Assembly (NCBI GenBank): GCA_022711435.1
Contig: JAKLFB010000018.1
Location: forward strand, 1-64,000
DNA: 64,000 bases
Source of the DNA: Verrucomicrobiota bacterium
GTDB taxonomy: Bacteria; Verrucomicrobiota; Verrucomicrobiia; Limisphaerales; UBA1319
Direction of reading: 5' to 3'
This document shows positions 1-8,172 of this stretch, in pieces. Within the stretch, counting starts at the first letter, position 1. Every line of letters begins with the position of its first letter. The notes under the pieces are model-generated. The model did not search any database and was not told where the DNA came from. It saw only the letters and a program-made list of their open reading frames with translations. Both the position numbers and the translations under genes were made by a program.

Positions 1-56
1 CGGCTCATCAAGTGGTAGATCGCTCCGGCAAACTGGATGCGGAACGGTCTGGGCAT
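1..56 (-). CDS. REP-associated tyrosine (Y1/IS200-like) transposase, N-terminus only
   Basis: Read on the minus strand, the first 56 bases give MPRPFRIQFAGAIYHLMSR from an ATG at 56-54, running off the left edge. The GAIYHLMSRG-type start is the signature N-terminus of RAYT/Y1 transposases, the single-strand HuH enzymes that move REP palindromes. Only about 18 residues are visible, so the HuH and catalytic Tyr motifs cannot be checked. A TATAAT-like box lies on the same strand at 111-106. A second fragment of the same family lies 1.4 kb to the right. Family assignment is good; whether the gene is intact cannot be judged. Confidence 0.7.
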   Translation of the reverse strand, partial: MPRPFRIQFAGAIYHLMS

Positions 57-178
57 GGGCGCAATGAAAGCATTGGGGCGGTTGCCGGTCAACCCTCTAT
101 TGTAGATTATAAGAACTGACCCGAATGGCAGTTATGGAATTGACACCATTGCCCTTTCGATCGTTTCGGCACAGGGGA

Positions 179-1378
179 TCAGAGCAGCTGGGCGAGGAAC
201 GTTCGGGCCGGGACAACGACCGGGTGCTTGACGGTGAAACAATCGGCGGCCTCGTACGGGAGGCTCGTCACCGCCTGGAAAGCGTGCGCCGCTCCGGTCT
301 GGGCCTGGAAGCGGCCCAGCGCCGGCGAAAGCCCTGTGTCGCTCAGCTTCACCTCGACGAGAAACCACGGATGACGGTCGCGAACGACGAGGAAATCCAC
401 TTCGCGTTTGGACTTGTCGCGCACGTAACGAAGCTCGAAATCGCCGAAGCCGAGATCGGTCCAGCCTTCCACCGCCTTGAGCAGGTGGCAGGCCGCCAAC
501 GTCTCCGCCCGCGCCCCGTCGTCCGCCACCCCGCTCCAATCGCGCAGGAACCACTTGGGTTCTTTGCGAAGCGCCTTCGCCACGTTGACGAACCAGGGCC
601 GGACCAGGAACCCGTAGTGCAGCCGCTGCAGCAGGTCCACCCATCGTTTGACCGTATCGACCGCGACACCGATTTCCGGGGCGAGGTTCGAGTAGACGAG
701 TTGCTGACCACTCCGTTCCGCGAGCAGCAGCATCAGCGTCTCGATCATCCGAAGGTCTTGGACCTGGCTCACGTCGCGCAAGTCCTCACGCGCCAGTTGC
801 TCCCGTCGCAGCGAACGCCAACGCCGGGTGAACCTGCTGTCGCGACGCAAGAATGGCTCGGGAAAGCCGCCGTGCTCCCACAACGCTTCCCAATCGGCGG
901 AGGCGATCTCCGCGGGAGGCTGGATCTCCCCCTGTGGCAGCTCTGCCCGCAAGCTCTCTCCCACGCTCCAGGGATGCATGCGATAAAGGAAATAGCGCCC
1001 CATCAGGCTGTCGCCGCCCCGGCGGAACACGTCCAGCCGCGAGCTTCCCGTCACGATCAGGCGTGCCTTATCGCCGTATGTATCGAAGAAGCCCTTGAGC
1101 AACTGCTTCCATTTGGGGTACTTGTGCAGTTCGTCGAGGACGCCCACGGGCCGCTTGGCCCGCAGGCGATCCAGGCCGAGCGACACCGCCAGCGCCGCGG
1201 GACCCGGGAGCAACGCGCGTCGATCGTCGGCATTGTCGTAGTTCAGGTACTTGTCGCCGATGGAACGGCAGACAGTCGTCTTGCCGACCTGGCGCGGGCC
1301 GCTCACCAGCGCCATCTGGCGATGCCGATCGAGGTGGTCACGCAGGACCGCGCCGTACCAACGGGGGCGTTCCGTCAT
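179..1378 (-). CDS. AAA-family ATPase with C-terminal DUF4143 domain
   Basis: 399 aa. The N-terminal ATPase core has Walker A GPRQVGKT at residues 27-34, Walker B VGVLDE around 79-83 and a sensor-like LIVTGSSRL around 108-116. The DUF4143 C-terminus holds the nuclease-fold-like signature REVDFLVV then WFLVEVK. These proteins are common, often laterally exchanged, and of unsettled function; links to toxin-antitoxin-like or defence roles are speculative. It stands alone between two transposase fragments, which fits an accessory, mobile gene. A strong palindrome sits 19-48 bp upstream of the ATG and probably controls it. No signal peptide or membrane helix is seen. The family call is firm, the function unknown. 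Confidence 0.88.
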   Translation of the reverse strand: MTERPRWYGAVLRDHLDRHRQMALVSGPRQVGKTTVCRSIGDKYLNYDNADDRRALLPGPAALAVSLGLDRLRAKRPVGVLDELHKYPKWKQLLKGFFDTYGDKARLIVTGSSRLDVFRRGGDSLMGRYFLYRMHPWSVGESLRAELPQGEIQPPAEIASADWEALWEHGGFPEPFLRRDSRFTRRWRSLRREQLAREDLRDVSQVQDLRMIETLMLLLAERSGQQLVYSNLAPEIGVAVDTVKRWVDLLQRLHYGFLVRPWFVNVAKALRKEPKWFLRDWSGVADDGARAETLAACHLLKAVEGWTDLGFGDFELRYVRDKSKREVDFLVVRDRHPWFLVEVKLSDTGLSPALGRFQAQTGAAHAFQAVTSLPYEAADCFTVKHPVVVPARTFLAQLL

Positions 1379-1396
1379 GCGGCCAATATCGCAGGC

Positions 1397-1426
1397 ATCG
1401 TAAAATGGTCCAGACTATTTTACGAT
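1397..1426 (-). promoter_or_regulatory. 30-bp palindromic operator upstream of the DUF4143 ATPase
   Basis: Perfect 10-bp arms ATCGTAAAAT (1397-1406) and ATTTTACGAT (1417-1426) flank a 10-bp spacer that itself contains GTC-CA-GAC (1408-1415). So 26 of 30 positions are self-complementary. On the minus strand a plausible promoter, TGGACC then 16 bp then GATATT (1390-1385), would have its -35 box inside the palindrome. This is typical of a dimeric repressor site. No repressor gene is adjacent, so autoregulation or a distant regulator are both possible. The symmetry is directly seen; the regulatory role is inferred. Confidence 0.65.
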
Positions 1427-1594
1427 TTGCGCTGGTTTGGGCCGGCCAGGACGGCCGCCGGGCCGGTCCGCCGGGGGGGGGTGCATCCGGGGGACAGATC
1501 GGCGACGGAGAGGCTTCGAGCCATCCCGCTGATCACCGCGGCTCATGACATGATAGATGGCACCGGGATATTCGACTCGCACCTTCCGGGGCAT
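1415..1594 (-). pseudogene. Degenerate RAYT (Y1 transposase) remnant
   Basis: From an ATG at 1594 the frame reads MPRKVRVEYPGAIYHVMSRG then DQRDG, the canonical RAYT N-terminus. After about 24 residues it degenerates into an Arg/Pro-rich sequence unrelated to the family and stops at 1415, giving 59 aa. Real RAYTs are roughly 200-320 aa with an HuH motif and a Tyr, all missing here, so this is a truncated relic. A run of eight G/C bases (around 1481-1488) lies in the degenerate part. The stop codon falls inside the operator of the neighbouring ATPase, suggesting that the ATPase cassette or a deletion cut the transposase. Confidence 0.75.
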
Positions 1595-1904
1595 GAGCGC
1601 AGTCTTGTGTTTCCATTGCTGAAGCGTCAACAGTCGATTGCGGGCTATTCTACGGTCTGACCCCATCGGCTCCGTTCAACCGCGCCTGTGCACGAATGGT
1701 CGGGAGGCATCGGATGGCGCCGCATTGAGATCGGCGAAGGAAGCAAGCGCTCGATATGTTGGCTCGTGCGATGGGACACTCATGGCGCACCCAAATGTAA
1801 ATAATTTAGATGCGACCCCATTGCCTCCCCTCTCAATTCTTGCGAACGCGTGCGAACCGGAGGGCGATTGACTTGGGAGGCGCGTTTGTTAGCCTGTGGG
1901 GATC
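1595..1904. other. Intergenic region between the transposase remnant and yihY-like gene
   Basis: About 310 bp with no convincing gene. It contains GACCCCATTGCC around 1813-1824. A similar GACACCATTGCC lies at about 140-151, next to the other transposase fragment, so the pair may be the worn ends of a transposase-associated unit. A GGGAGG purine run (1874-1879) is too far from the yihY start to be a normal ribosome-binding site. Confidence 0.4.
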
Positions 1905-3440
1905 ATGTCCTGGCGGGTGTTCGAGCGAGGCCGGCTGCTGGCCCGGGAAACCCTGGCCACGCTGCGGGGCGACTATGGATGGGAGGCCGATCGCGGGCGG
2001 CAGACCTGGGCCGGTCGCGGATGGCATTTCATCCTGGTGGTCCTGCACCATTTCGATCAGAACCGCTGCCTGGTCCGGGCGACGGCCCTGGCCTATACGA
2101 CGCTGCTGGCGCTAATCCCGTTGCTGGCGGTGGCGATGGCCATCTATACCAGCTTCCTGAAGAAGGAAGGGGAGAAGCCGGTTCAGGAGGTGATCGATCG
2201 TCTGATCTTCTATGTCGCTCCCCAGCTGGACCTGGTCTCGTCCGCCGAGCTGGGGGCGGAGGCCGATCCGGCCCATGCGCCTTCGGCGGCGGTGGCGGCG
2301 CCCGACGGGATCGGGACGAACATCTCCTCGCCCGCCCAGCGGGAGGAGGGCGTTGGCCGATCGGCCGGCCCAGCCGCCAGCCTGTCCACCGGCCGGCAGG
2401 ACGTCGTGCGGCGCATCACCGAGTATATCGGCAACGTGCAGAGCGGCACGCTCGGCCTGACAGGGTTCATCTCGCTGGTCCTGGTCGGCATCCTGTTGCT
2501 CAGCAACGTCGAGCAGACGTTCAACGATATCTGGGGAGTCGCGACCGGCCGAAGCTGGCCCGCTCGGGTGGCCTACTACTGGGCCGCCATCACGCTGGGC
2601 CCGCTCGTGCTGCTCGGCGCGCTTGGCCTCACATCGAGCTCGGTCTTCGCCGCAACGCGGACCCTGTTTTTTTCGACGGCGGCGGGGAAGTGGCTTTTTT
2701 CGCTGGGCCTGCCCTGGCTGCTGCTGAGCATGGGATTCACGCTGCTCTATCTGCTAATGCCGAACACCCAGGTCGACTGGCGCGCGGCGCTGGTGGGCGG
2801 AGCGATCTGCGGCGTGCTCTGGCAGCTGAACAACCTGTTCAGCCTGACCTATGTGTCGCGCGTGATCGGATACAGCAAGATCTACGGCAGCCTGACATCC
2901 ATCCCCCTGCTCTTGATGGGCCTGTATATGTCGTGGCTGATCCTGCTGCTGGGGGCCCAGGTGGCCTATACGTTTCAGAACCGCCAGATCGACCTGCAGG
3001 AGAAGCGAGCCCGGCGAATCACCCCGGCAGTCCGGGAGCAGATCGGGCTTCACCTGATGGCCGTGATCGGGCGGCGGTTCGAGCAAGGGCTGCCAGCCGC
3101 CACGCTGCCCGTTCTGGCGGAGACGCTCAACGCGCCCCTGCAGCTGCTCAGCCAGCTGATCCAGGTCCTCCGCGCCACCAACCTGCTGCACGCGACCGAC
3201 GATGCGGTCACCGGCTTTGTCCCATCGCGGCCCTTGGCCCAGATTACCGTGCAGTCAATTCTCGAGGCGATTCGCGCAGGCGGCCTCACCCCATCCTCGC
3301 AGCCGGCCGACATCCGGGATCCGGATGTGGCGGCTGCCCTCCTCAAGGTGCGGCAGGCCGAAAGCGACGCCGCCCGCCAGATCACTCTGATCGATTTGGC
3401 CCAGCCGCGGGCGGATCGGAGCCCGCTCTCTCACTCGTAG
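1905..3440 (+). CDS. YihY/BrkB family inner-membrane protein
   Basis: 511 aa from ATG 1905; a GTG at 1896 is the alternative and neither has an ideal ribosome-binding site. YihY/BrkB proteins are polytopic membrane proteins, formerly mis-annotated as RNase BN, with no settled function. Hydrophobic segments include TTLLALIPLLAVAMAIYTSF, ISLVLVGILLLSNVEQTFND (the conserved NxEQxFNxIW region) and IPLLLMGLYMSWLILLLGAQ. A soluble winged-helix-like tail of about 140 residues follows, as in longer family members. Odd: between the first two helices there is an Ala/Gly/Pro/Ser-rich insertion of about 50 residues coded by a palindrome-rich stretch. The 3' end overlaps the convergent cytochrome gene by 10 bp. 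Confidence 0.85.
   Translation: MSWRVFERGRLLARETLATLRGDYGWEADRGRQTWAGRGWHFILVVLHHFDQNRCLVRATALAYTTLLALIPLLAVAMAIYTSFLKKEGEKPVQEVIDRLIFYVAPQLDLVSSAELGAEADPAHAPSAAVAAPDGIGTNISSPAQREEGVGRSAGPAASLSTGRQDVVRRITEYIGNVQSGTLGLTGFISLVLVGILLLSNVEQTFNDIWGVATGRSWPARVAYYWAAITLGPLVLLGALGLTSSSVFAATRTLFFSTAAGKWLFSLGLPWLLLSMGFTLLYLLMPNTQVDWRAALVGGAICGVLWQLNNLFSLTYVSRVIGYSKIYGSLTSIPLLLMGLYMSWLILLLGAQVAYTFQNRQIDLQEKRARRITPAVREQIGLHLMAVIGRRFEQGLPAATLPVLAETLNAPLQLLSQLIQVLRATNLLHATDDAVTGFVPSRPLAQITVQSILEAIRAGGLTPSSQPADIRDPDVAAALLKVRQAESDAARQITLIDLAQPRADRSPLSHS
2324..2348. repeat. GC-rich imperfect palindrome inside the yihY-like gene
   Basis: CTCCTC (2324-2329) is complementary to GAGGAG (2343-2348), with further pairing CCCGC/GCGGG inside. 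It is followed by GGCCGATCGGCC, a perfect 12-bp palindrome at about 2356-2367. Translated it gives SSPAQREEG, part of the atypical loop insertion. This resembles a REP-like unit that has invaded a coding region. A comparable CTCCCCTCC/GGAGGGGAG palindrome lies at 26829-26866. The symmetry is seen; REP identity is inferred. Confidence 0.4.
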
Positions 3441-5320
3441 GGTGTCGGGCCTGAGGTGGCCGCCGCCAAGCCGGCCGGATCCGGCATGCCCCGGCCGGCC
3501 CCCAGGGTCTGAAGCAGCGCCGCCAGCATCTCCTCCGCCTGGGCTTCCGGCATCTCCACAAAGAAAGAGGGCATGGCCGTCCCCGGCACATACCGCGACG
3601 GATCGCGCAGCCATCGCCGCGTCCAGTCCCCTTGCAGCCGGTCTCGCATCTCGACCATGTCGGGCCCGCGGATTTCGGCGCCGGCCTGGATGCCGCGGAA
3701 ATCGTGGCAGCTGATGCACGAGAGCCCGCCCAGCCCGCGCCCGATCAGAGCTGTGCCCGACCGGATCTGCTCGGGGTTGCCCGGTGAAAGATCGACATCG
3801 AAGCCCGGAGGCCGGCCGGCGCAGGCGGGGATGTGCGGCCGGAGACGGCGGGCGGGCTCGTCGCCATAATGGGGCATCCGCAGACCAAGCCACGGGCGGA
3901 TCCGCTTTTTTTGGAGCAGGACCTGATCCAGCCACGGCGGGCGCAGCTTGTCGCCCGAGATTCCCAAGAGAGGCGGGGGGCGCTCGAAGGCGACGCGCGC
4001 CGGGGCGTGGTATTCATGGCAGCCGACGCACCGGTAGAACGAGAGCTGGCGGCGATAATCCTGCAGCGGCGCCGCGTGCCGGTCCGGCTCACGAAGCCAC
4101 GACAGGAAAAGGGTTCGCTGGCCGGCGGAGAGGTCATATTGCGGGGCTTTTTCCGAGGGATTCTCGGCGAGGCAGCCGCGGACGGCGTCGGCTCGAAGCC
4201 GCGCCGGCGGCGCCAGGGTCGACTCGATCCGTCCAGGATCGTCGAGGTCGTGGCAGTGGAGGCATCCCCGGCTCCGTGTCAGCTCCTTGCCGCGGACCGG
4301 GTCGCCCGCAGGAGGCGCCTTCTCCAGCTCGGGGCTCCGCTCCTGGACAAGGTGCGCGGCCATGGCGCTGGCTTCGGCCTCGGTCAGAAGGAGATCGGGC
4401 ATGCGGCCGCTGGGATCGAAGGCGAGGGGGTTTGCGAGGTAGCGGGCCAGGGCGGCGGCCGATTGCTTCGAGCCGAGCCCGGCCAGGCGATTCTCCTGCT
4501 CGTTGTGGCAGGCGGTGCAGCCGACGGTGTCGTAAAGGACCTTGCCCTGCGGAGCCTGGGACATTTCGACAGGCCCCTGCGGCCCGGAAGGCAGGTTCGT
4601 CGCCGGCGGTAGCCCCGCCAGATACGCAACGACATCGGCCTGTTCCGCCGGGTCGCGGATCACGGTGGGCATGACGGCCTGGGGGCGGATGGCCCGCGGG
4701 TTCGCCAGCCAGCGGCCCAGCCAGGCGGCGTGGATCCGCTCGCCCAGGCCGGTCAGCAGCGGCCCGCGCCACGCCGGCATGCCGGGCATGTCGGCGGCAT
4801 GGCAGGCTGCGCAGTTGAATTCATCCAGCGCCAGGCGGGCCGCTTCGCGCTGGGCGTCGGTTTCGGCTGCTGGCGCCGCCTGGGCCTGGCGAAGGCGGCT
4901 GGCAGGCACCGGCTCGGCAGCCAGGGTGTCGGATTCCCATGTCAGCCGGCAGACGGACGATGTCGGAGAGCGCGTCCAGGCCAGCCGCAGTGCATGCGGG
5001 CCCGCCGCCAGGTCGAGCGCGCCTCCGGCAGCCGGACGGCCGTCCAGCTCGATCTCGCCCGGCCCGGCCAAACGGTATTCGCCGTCGCGGGGCAGATCCA
5101 GGATGCCGGTCCATTCCACGCGAAAGGCGGGCGCCAAAAGGGGGTGGATCGACTCGGAATCCCCGAGAGCCAGATGAGGGGCGGGCGCGACGAAGACCGC
5201 CGTGCTTCGGCCGTCGGTCGCAGTCGCCAGCAATCCCGGACGGGACAGGTCCGCCGCCGCAGCGATGCGCAGCGCGAGAATGGACCCGAGGAGTGCGGCG
5301 GAGGCAGGGCGCATCTTCAT
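3431..5320 (-). CDS. Exported five-haem c-type cytochrome with N-terminal PA14-like domain
   Basis: 629 aa from ATG 5320 (MKMRPASAALLGSILALRIA), chosen because it begins a clean signal peptide; the frame stays open upstream but without one. Residues about 40-135 look like a PA14-type sandwich (VEWTGILDLPRDGEYRLAG, then LDGR). Five CxxCH haem sites follow: CAACH (170-174), CTACH (268-272), CLHCH (353-357), CVGCH (431-435) and CISCH (535-539). Distal Met candidates occur in MPTV, MPDL, MPHY and MPSF segments. It is thus a periplasmic chain of mono-haem cytochrome c modules, probably an electron carrier or the haem part of a larger oxidoreductase. Similar modular cytochromes are abundant in Planctomycetota and Verrucomicrobiota. 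The gene stands alone, divergent from korA. Confidence 0.85.
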   Translation of the reverse strand: MKMRPASAALLGSILALRIAAAADLSRPGLLATATDGRSTAVFVAPAPHLALGDSESIHPLLAPAFRVEWTGILDLPRDGEYRLAGPGEIELDGRPAAGGALDLAAGPHALRLAWTRSPTSSVCRLTWESDTLAAEPVPASRLRQAQAAPAAETDAQREAARLALDEFNCAACHAADMPGMPAWRGPLLTGLGERIHAAWLGRWLANPRAIRPQAVMPTVIRDPAEQADVVAYLAGLPPATNLPSGPQGPVEMSQAPQGKVLYDTVGCTACHNEQENRLAGLGSKQSAAALARYLANPLAFDPSGRMPDLLLTEAEASAMAAHLVQERSPELEKAPPAGDPVRGKELTRSRGCLHCHDLDDPGRIESTLAPPARLRADAVRGCLAENPSEKAPQYDLSAGQRTLFLSWLREPDRHAAPLQDYRRQLSFYRCVGCHEYHAPARVAFERPPPLLGISGDKLRPPWLDQVLLQKKRIRPWLGLRMPHYGDEPARRLRPHIPACAGRPPGFDVDLSPGNPEQIRSGTALIGRGLGGLSCISCHDFRGIQAGAEIRGPDMVEMRDRLQGDWTRRWLRDPSRYVPGTAMPSFFVEMPEAQAEEMLAALLQTLGAGRGMPDPAGLAAATSGPTPYE

Positions 5321-5417
5321 ACCGGCCGTTGTAGCCTGCCGGCGGCTGCCCGTCAAAACCCCAGGAGCGCAAATGGGGCTTTTCAATACGCCCACCTTTT
5401 CGGTACAAGCGAGCCTT

Positions 5418-7208
5418 ATGATTTCTGACCTGGTCATCGGAATGGCTGGAGCGGGCGGCGACGGCATCGTCTCGGCGGGCGAATCGCTGATTGCGGCGGC
5501 TGCACGCGAGGGGTACTACGCGATTCTCACCAAGAGCTTCGGCTCTCAGATTCGGGGCGGGGAGTCGTCCTGCCGGCTGCGGCTGTCGGCGGAGCCGATC
5601 CTGAGCGCGGGGGGGACGCTGCAGGTCGCGGTGGCGTTGAACTGGGAGGATTTTCTCAAGTTCGGCGGCGAGCTTCCGGTCGGGTCGGAGACCGTGGTGA
5701 TCTACGAGGAGGCGACCGGGGTGGCCCCCGGCCAGATCCCGCTGGATCGTCCGCGGCCGGCGCTTGCCGTGCCGGCCCCGATCGCCCGCATGGCCCAGGA
5801 GACGGCGGGAACTCTCAAGGCCAAGAACACGGTCGTGCTGGGCCTGCTCTCGGGGTGGTTCGGTCTGGCCGGAGAGTCCATCCGGTCGGGCATGCGGCGC
5901 AAGTTCGCCGGCAAGGGCGCCGAGGTCCAGGCCGGCAACGACCGCGCTTTCCAGGCTGGGCTCGACTATGCTGCTCAGCATCCGCTGGGGTCCGGCTCGA
6001 GGCGCCTGCCTCCGCCGGCACATCGGAAGCCCAAGCTGCTGACCGACGGCAACGACATGTGCGGCGCCGCTGCGATCTTCGCCGGCTGCGAGTTCTTCGG
6101 GGGCTACCCGATCACGCCTTCCTCGGAGATCATGCAGTTCCTGAACCGGGAGATCTGGAAGCACGGGGGCGTGCTGCTGCAGGCGGAGGACGAGATCGCC
6201 GGCCTGGGGGCGGTCGTGGGCGCCTCGTTCGCCGGCAAGAAGGCGATGACTGCCACCTCCGGACCGGGCCTGTCGTTGAAAGGCGAGATGCTCGGCCTGG
6301 CGACGATCGCCGAGCTGCCGCTGGTCTGCGTGGACGTGCAGCGGGGCGGGCCTTCCACCGGCCTTCCCACCAAGAGCGAGCAGAGCGACCTCTGGGCGGC
6401 GGCATTCTCCGCCCACGGCGACGTCGTCCGGCCTGTGCTGGCTCCGATCACGGTCGCCGATGTGTTCCCTGTCACCGTCGAGGCATTCAATATCGCCGAG
6501 CAATTCCAGACGCCGGTGATCGTGCTGTCCGACCAGGAGCTGGCGCAGCGGAAGGAGACGATCGATCCGATCGACACCGCCCGGCTTCAACGGATCGAGC
6601 GCCGGCGACCCGCCGCCGCCGATCTCGACCCTTATGTGCGCTACCGGATCACGCCCGACGGCATCAGCCCGATCAGCTATCCCGGCATGCCCGGCGGCAA
6701 CCATCTCGCCTCCGGCATCGAGCACAACGAAAACGGGGCCCCGTCGGCCAACGGCGCGGTCCACGCCCGTATGAACGAAAAGCGGATCCGGAAGCTCGCC
6801 CCGCTGGGGGATCGAGATGACCTCTTCACGCGGGAAGGGCCTCCGGATGCGCCGATCGGCGTGATCGGATGGGGCAGCACGGCGGGCCCGCTGATCGAGG
6901 CGGCGCGCAATCTTCAGCGGGAAGGTCTGGCGGTCCAGGCCCTGGCGCCCCGCCTGCTCTATCCGGTCGCCGAAAAGGTCTACCGGCGGTTCTTCGCCTC
7001 GCTGCGCGTCTGCCTGGTGGTCGAGCAATCCCACCTCGCCCAGCTCTATCGGCTCATCCGGATGTTCGTCGATCTGCCGTGCCCGTGCCATTCCCTGGCC
7101 CGCAGCGGCGCCAATCCGTTCAGCCCCGAGGAGATTGCCGGCCAGATCCGATCCCTGGCCGGACTCGATCCAGCCGCCGTTCCCAGCACGCCCGCTCCGA
7201 CTCGATAA
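5418..7208 (+). CDS. korA: 2-oxoacid:ferredoxin oxidoreductase, alpha (gamma-alpha fused) subunit
   Basis: 596 aa from ATG 5418. The N-terminal ~190 residues are the gamma-type domain (VIGMAGAGGDGIVSAGE; FGSQIRGGES). Then comes the alpha-subunit pyrimidine-binding domain with GGYPITPSSE and ATSGPGLSLKGEM, and a C-terminal transketolase-C-like domain (IGVIGWGSTAGP). With KorB it decarboxylates a 2-oxoacid (2-oxoglutarate is most likely for this architecture) to acyl-CoA, reducing ferredoxin. It is 9 bp upstream of korB and co-oriented. The fused form matches the two-subunit enzymes found in many aerobes and anaerobes. Substrate specificity cannot be read from sequence alone. Confidence 0.92.
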   Translation: MISDLVIGMAGAGGDGIVSAGESLIAAAAREGYYAILTKSFGSQIRGGESSCRLRLSAEPILSAGGTLQVAVALNWEDFLKFGGELPVGSETVVIYEEATGVAPGQIPLDRPRPALAVPAPIARMAQETAGTLKAKNTVVLGLLSGWFGLAGESIRSGMRRKFAGKGAEVQAGNDRAFQAGLDYAAQHPLGSGSRRLPPPAHRKPKLLTDGNDMCGAAAIFAGCEFFGGYPITPSSEIMQFLNREIWKHGGVLLQAEDEIAGLGAVVGASFAGKKAMTATSGPGLSLKGEMLGLATIAELPLVCVDVQRGGPSTGLPTKSEQSDLWAAAFSAHGDVVRPVLAPITVADVFPVTVEAFNIAEQFQTPVIVLSDQELAQRKETIDPIDTARLQRIERRRPAAADLDPYVRYRITPDGISPISYPGMPGGNHLASGIEHNENGAPSANGAVHARMNEKRIRKLAPLGDRDDLFTREGPPDAPIGVIGWGSTAGPLIEAARNLQREGLAVQALAPRLLYPVAEKVYRRFFASLRVCLVVEQSHLAQLYRLIRMFVDLPCPCHSLARSGANPFSPEEIAGQIRSLAGLDPAAVPSTPAPTR

Positions 7209-7217
7209 GCTCACGCC

Positions 7218-8114
7218 ATGACTGCTTCCACACCTGTTCCCGCCGGCTCCCAGCCTTTCACGACCAAGGATTACCGGAGCAACCTCAAGCCGATCTGGTG
7301 CGCCGGCTGCGGCGATTTCGGCGTGGCGACCGCCCTTTACCGGGCCCTGGCCGCCGTCGGCCGCCCGCCGCACGAGATCGCGCTCGTGTCGGGCATCGGC
7401 TGTTCAAGCCGGATTCCGGGCTACACGAACTGCTACGGGTTCAACAGCATCCATGGGCGGGCCTTGCCTATCGCCCAGGGCATCAAGCTCGCCAACCCCG
7501 ATCTCCTCGTCCTGGTCGCGGGCGGGGACGGCGACGGGTTCTCGATCGGCGGCAACCACGTCGCGCACGCGATCCGGCGCAACGTGGATCTCACTTACAT
7601 CTGCATGGACAACCAGATCTACGGCCTCACCAAGGGCCAGCTCTCCCCCACCTCGCCCCGCGGCCTCAAGACCGTCTCCTCCTCCTATGGCAGCTTCGAA
7701 GAGCCCGTCAACCCGCTCCTCTATTGCCTGGCCTACGGGGCGGGCTTCGTCGCCCAGGGCGCGCCCGCCGACATGGATGGCCTGACGGCCCTGATCGAGG
7801 CGGGCATCCGCTATCCCGGGTTCGCGTTCATCAATGTCCAGTCCCCCTGCGTCACCTACGGCGAGGAGAAGTTCCAGCTCAAGGCGCAGAAGCTCCGGCT
7901 CGAGAAGCTCGAGGCGCTGGGCCACGACCCCGCGGATTTCATGAAAGCCACCGAGCGGGCGCGCGCTTACGGCGAGAAGCTCTACACCGGGATCTATTAC
8001 CGCTGCCCATCCCCGGCCGCCACGTTCGAATCAATGGCCCGGGAGCGCCGCCAGGAGCTGCAATCTCGAGCCGCCTCCCGAAGCAGCATCCTCGATCTGT
8101 TTCAAACCGCGTAG
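7218..8114 (+). CDS. korB: 2-oxoacid:ferredoxin oxidoreductase, beta subunit (TPP and Fe-S)
   Basis: 298 aa. Shows WCAGCGDFG (Cys28, Cys31), Cys62 in SGIGCSSRIPGY and a later Cys in NVQSPCVTYG, consistent with ligands of the single [4Fe-4S] cluster. The thiamine-diphosphate motif is AGGDGDGFSIGGNH (about 101-114) with DNQIYGLTKGQ after it. It is the catalytic partner of KorA. Length matches the family. No separate ferredoxin-like delta subunit is nearby, as expected for the two-subunit class. Confidence 0.93.
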   Translation: MTASTPVPAGSQPFTTKDYRSNLKPIWCAGCGDFGVATALYRALAAVGRPPHEIALVSGIGCSSRIPGYTNCYGFNSIHGRALPIAQGIKLANPDLLVLVAGGDGDGFSIGGNHVAHAIRRNVDLTYICMDNQIYGLTKGQLSPTSPRGLKTVSSSYGSFEEPVNPLLYCLAYGAGFVAQGAPADMDGLTALIEAGIRYPGFAFINVQSPCVTYGEEKFQLKAQKLRLEKLEALGHDPADFMKATERARAYGEKLYTGIYYRCPSPAATFESMARERRQELQSRAASRSSILDLFQTA

Positions 8115-8172
8115 CCCGGACCCGGCCGAGGCGCGGGTTGCATTCGGCCCCGCTCTGATCCATGATGGAGGC

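Noticed and set aside
125..1660. 511-aa plus-strand frame over the DUF4143 ATPase
   Set aside because: No domain recognised; the minus strand encodes Walker motifs and DUF4143.
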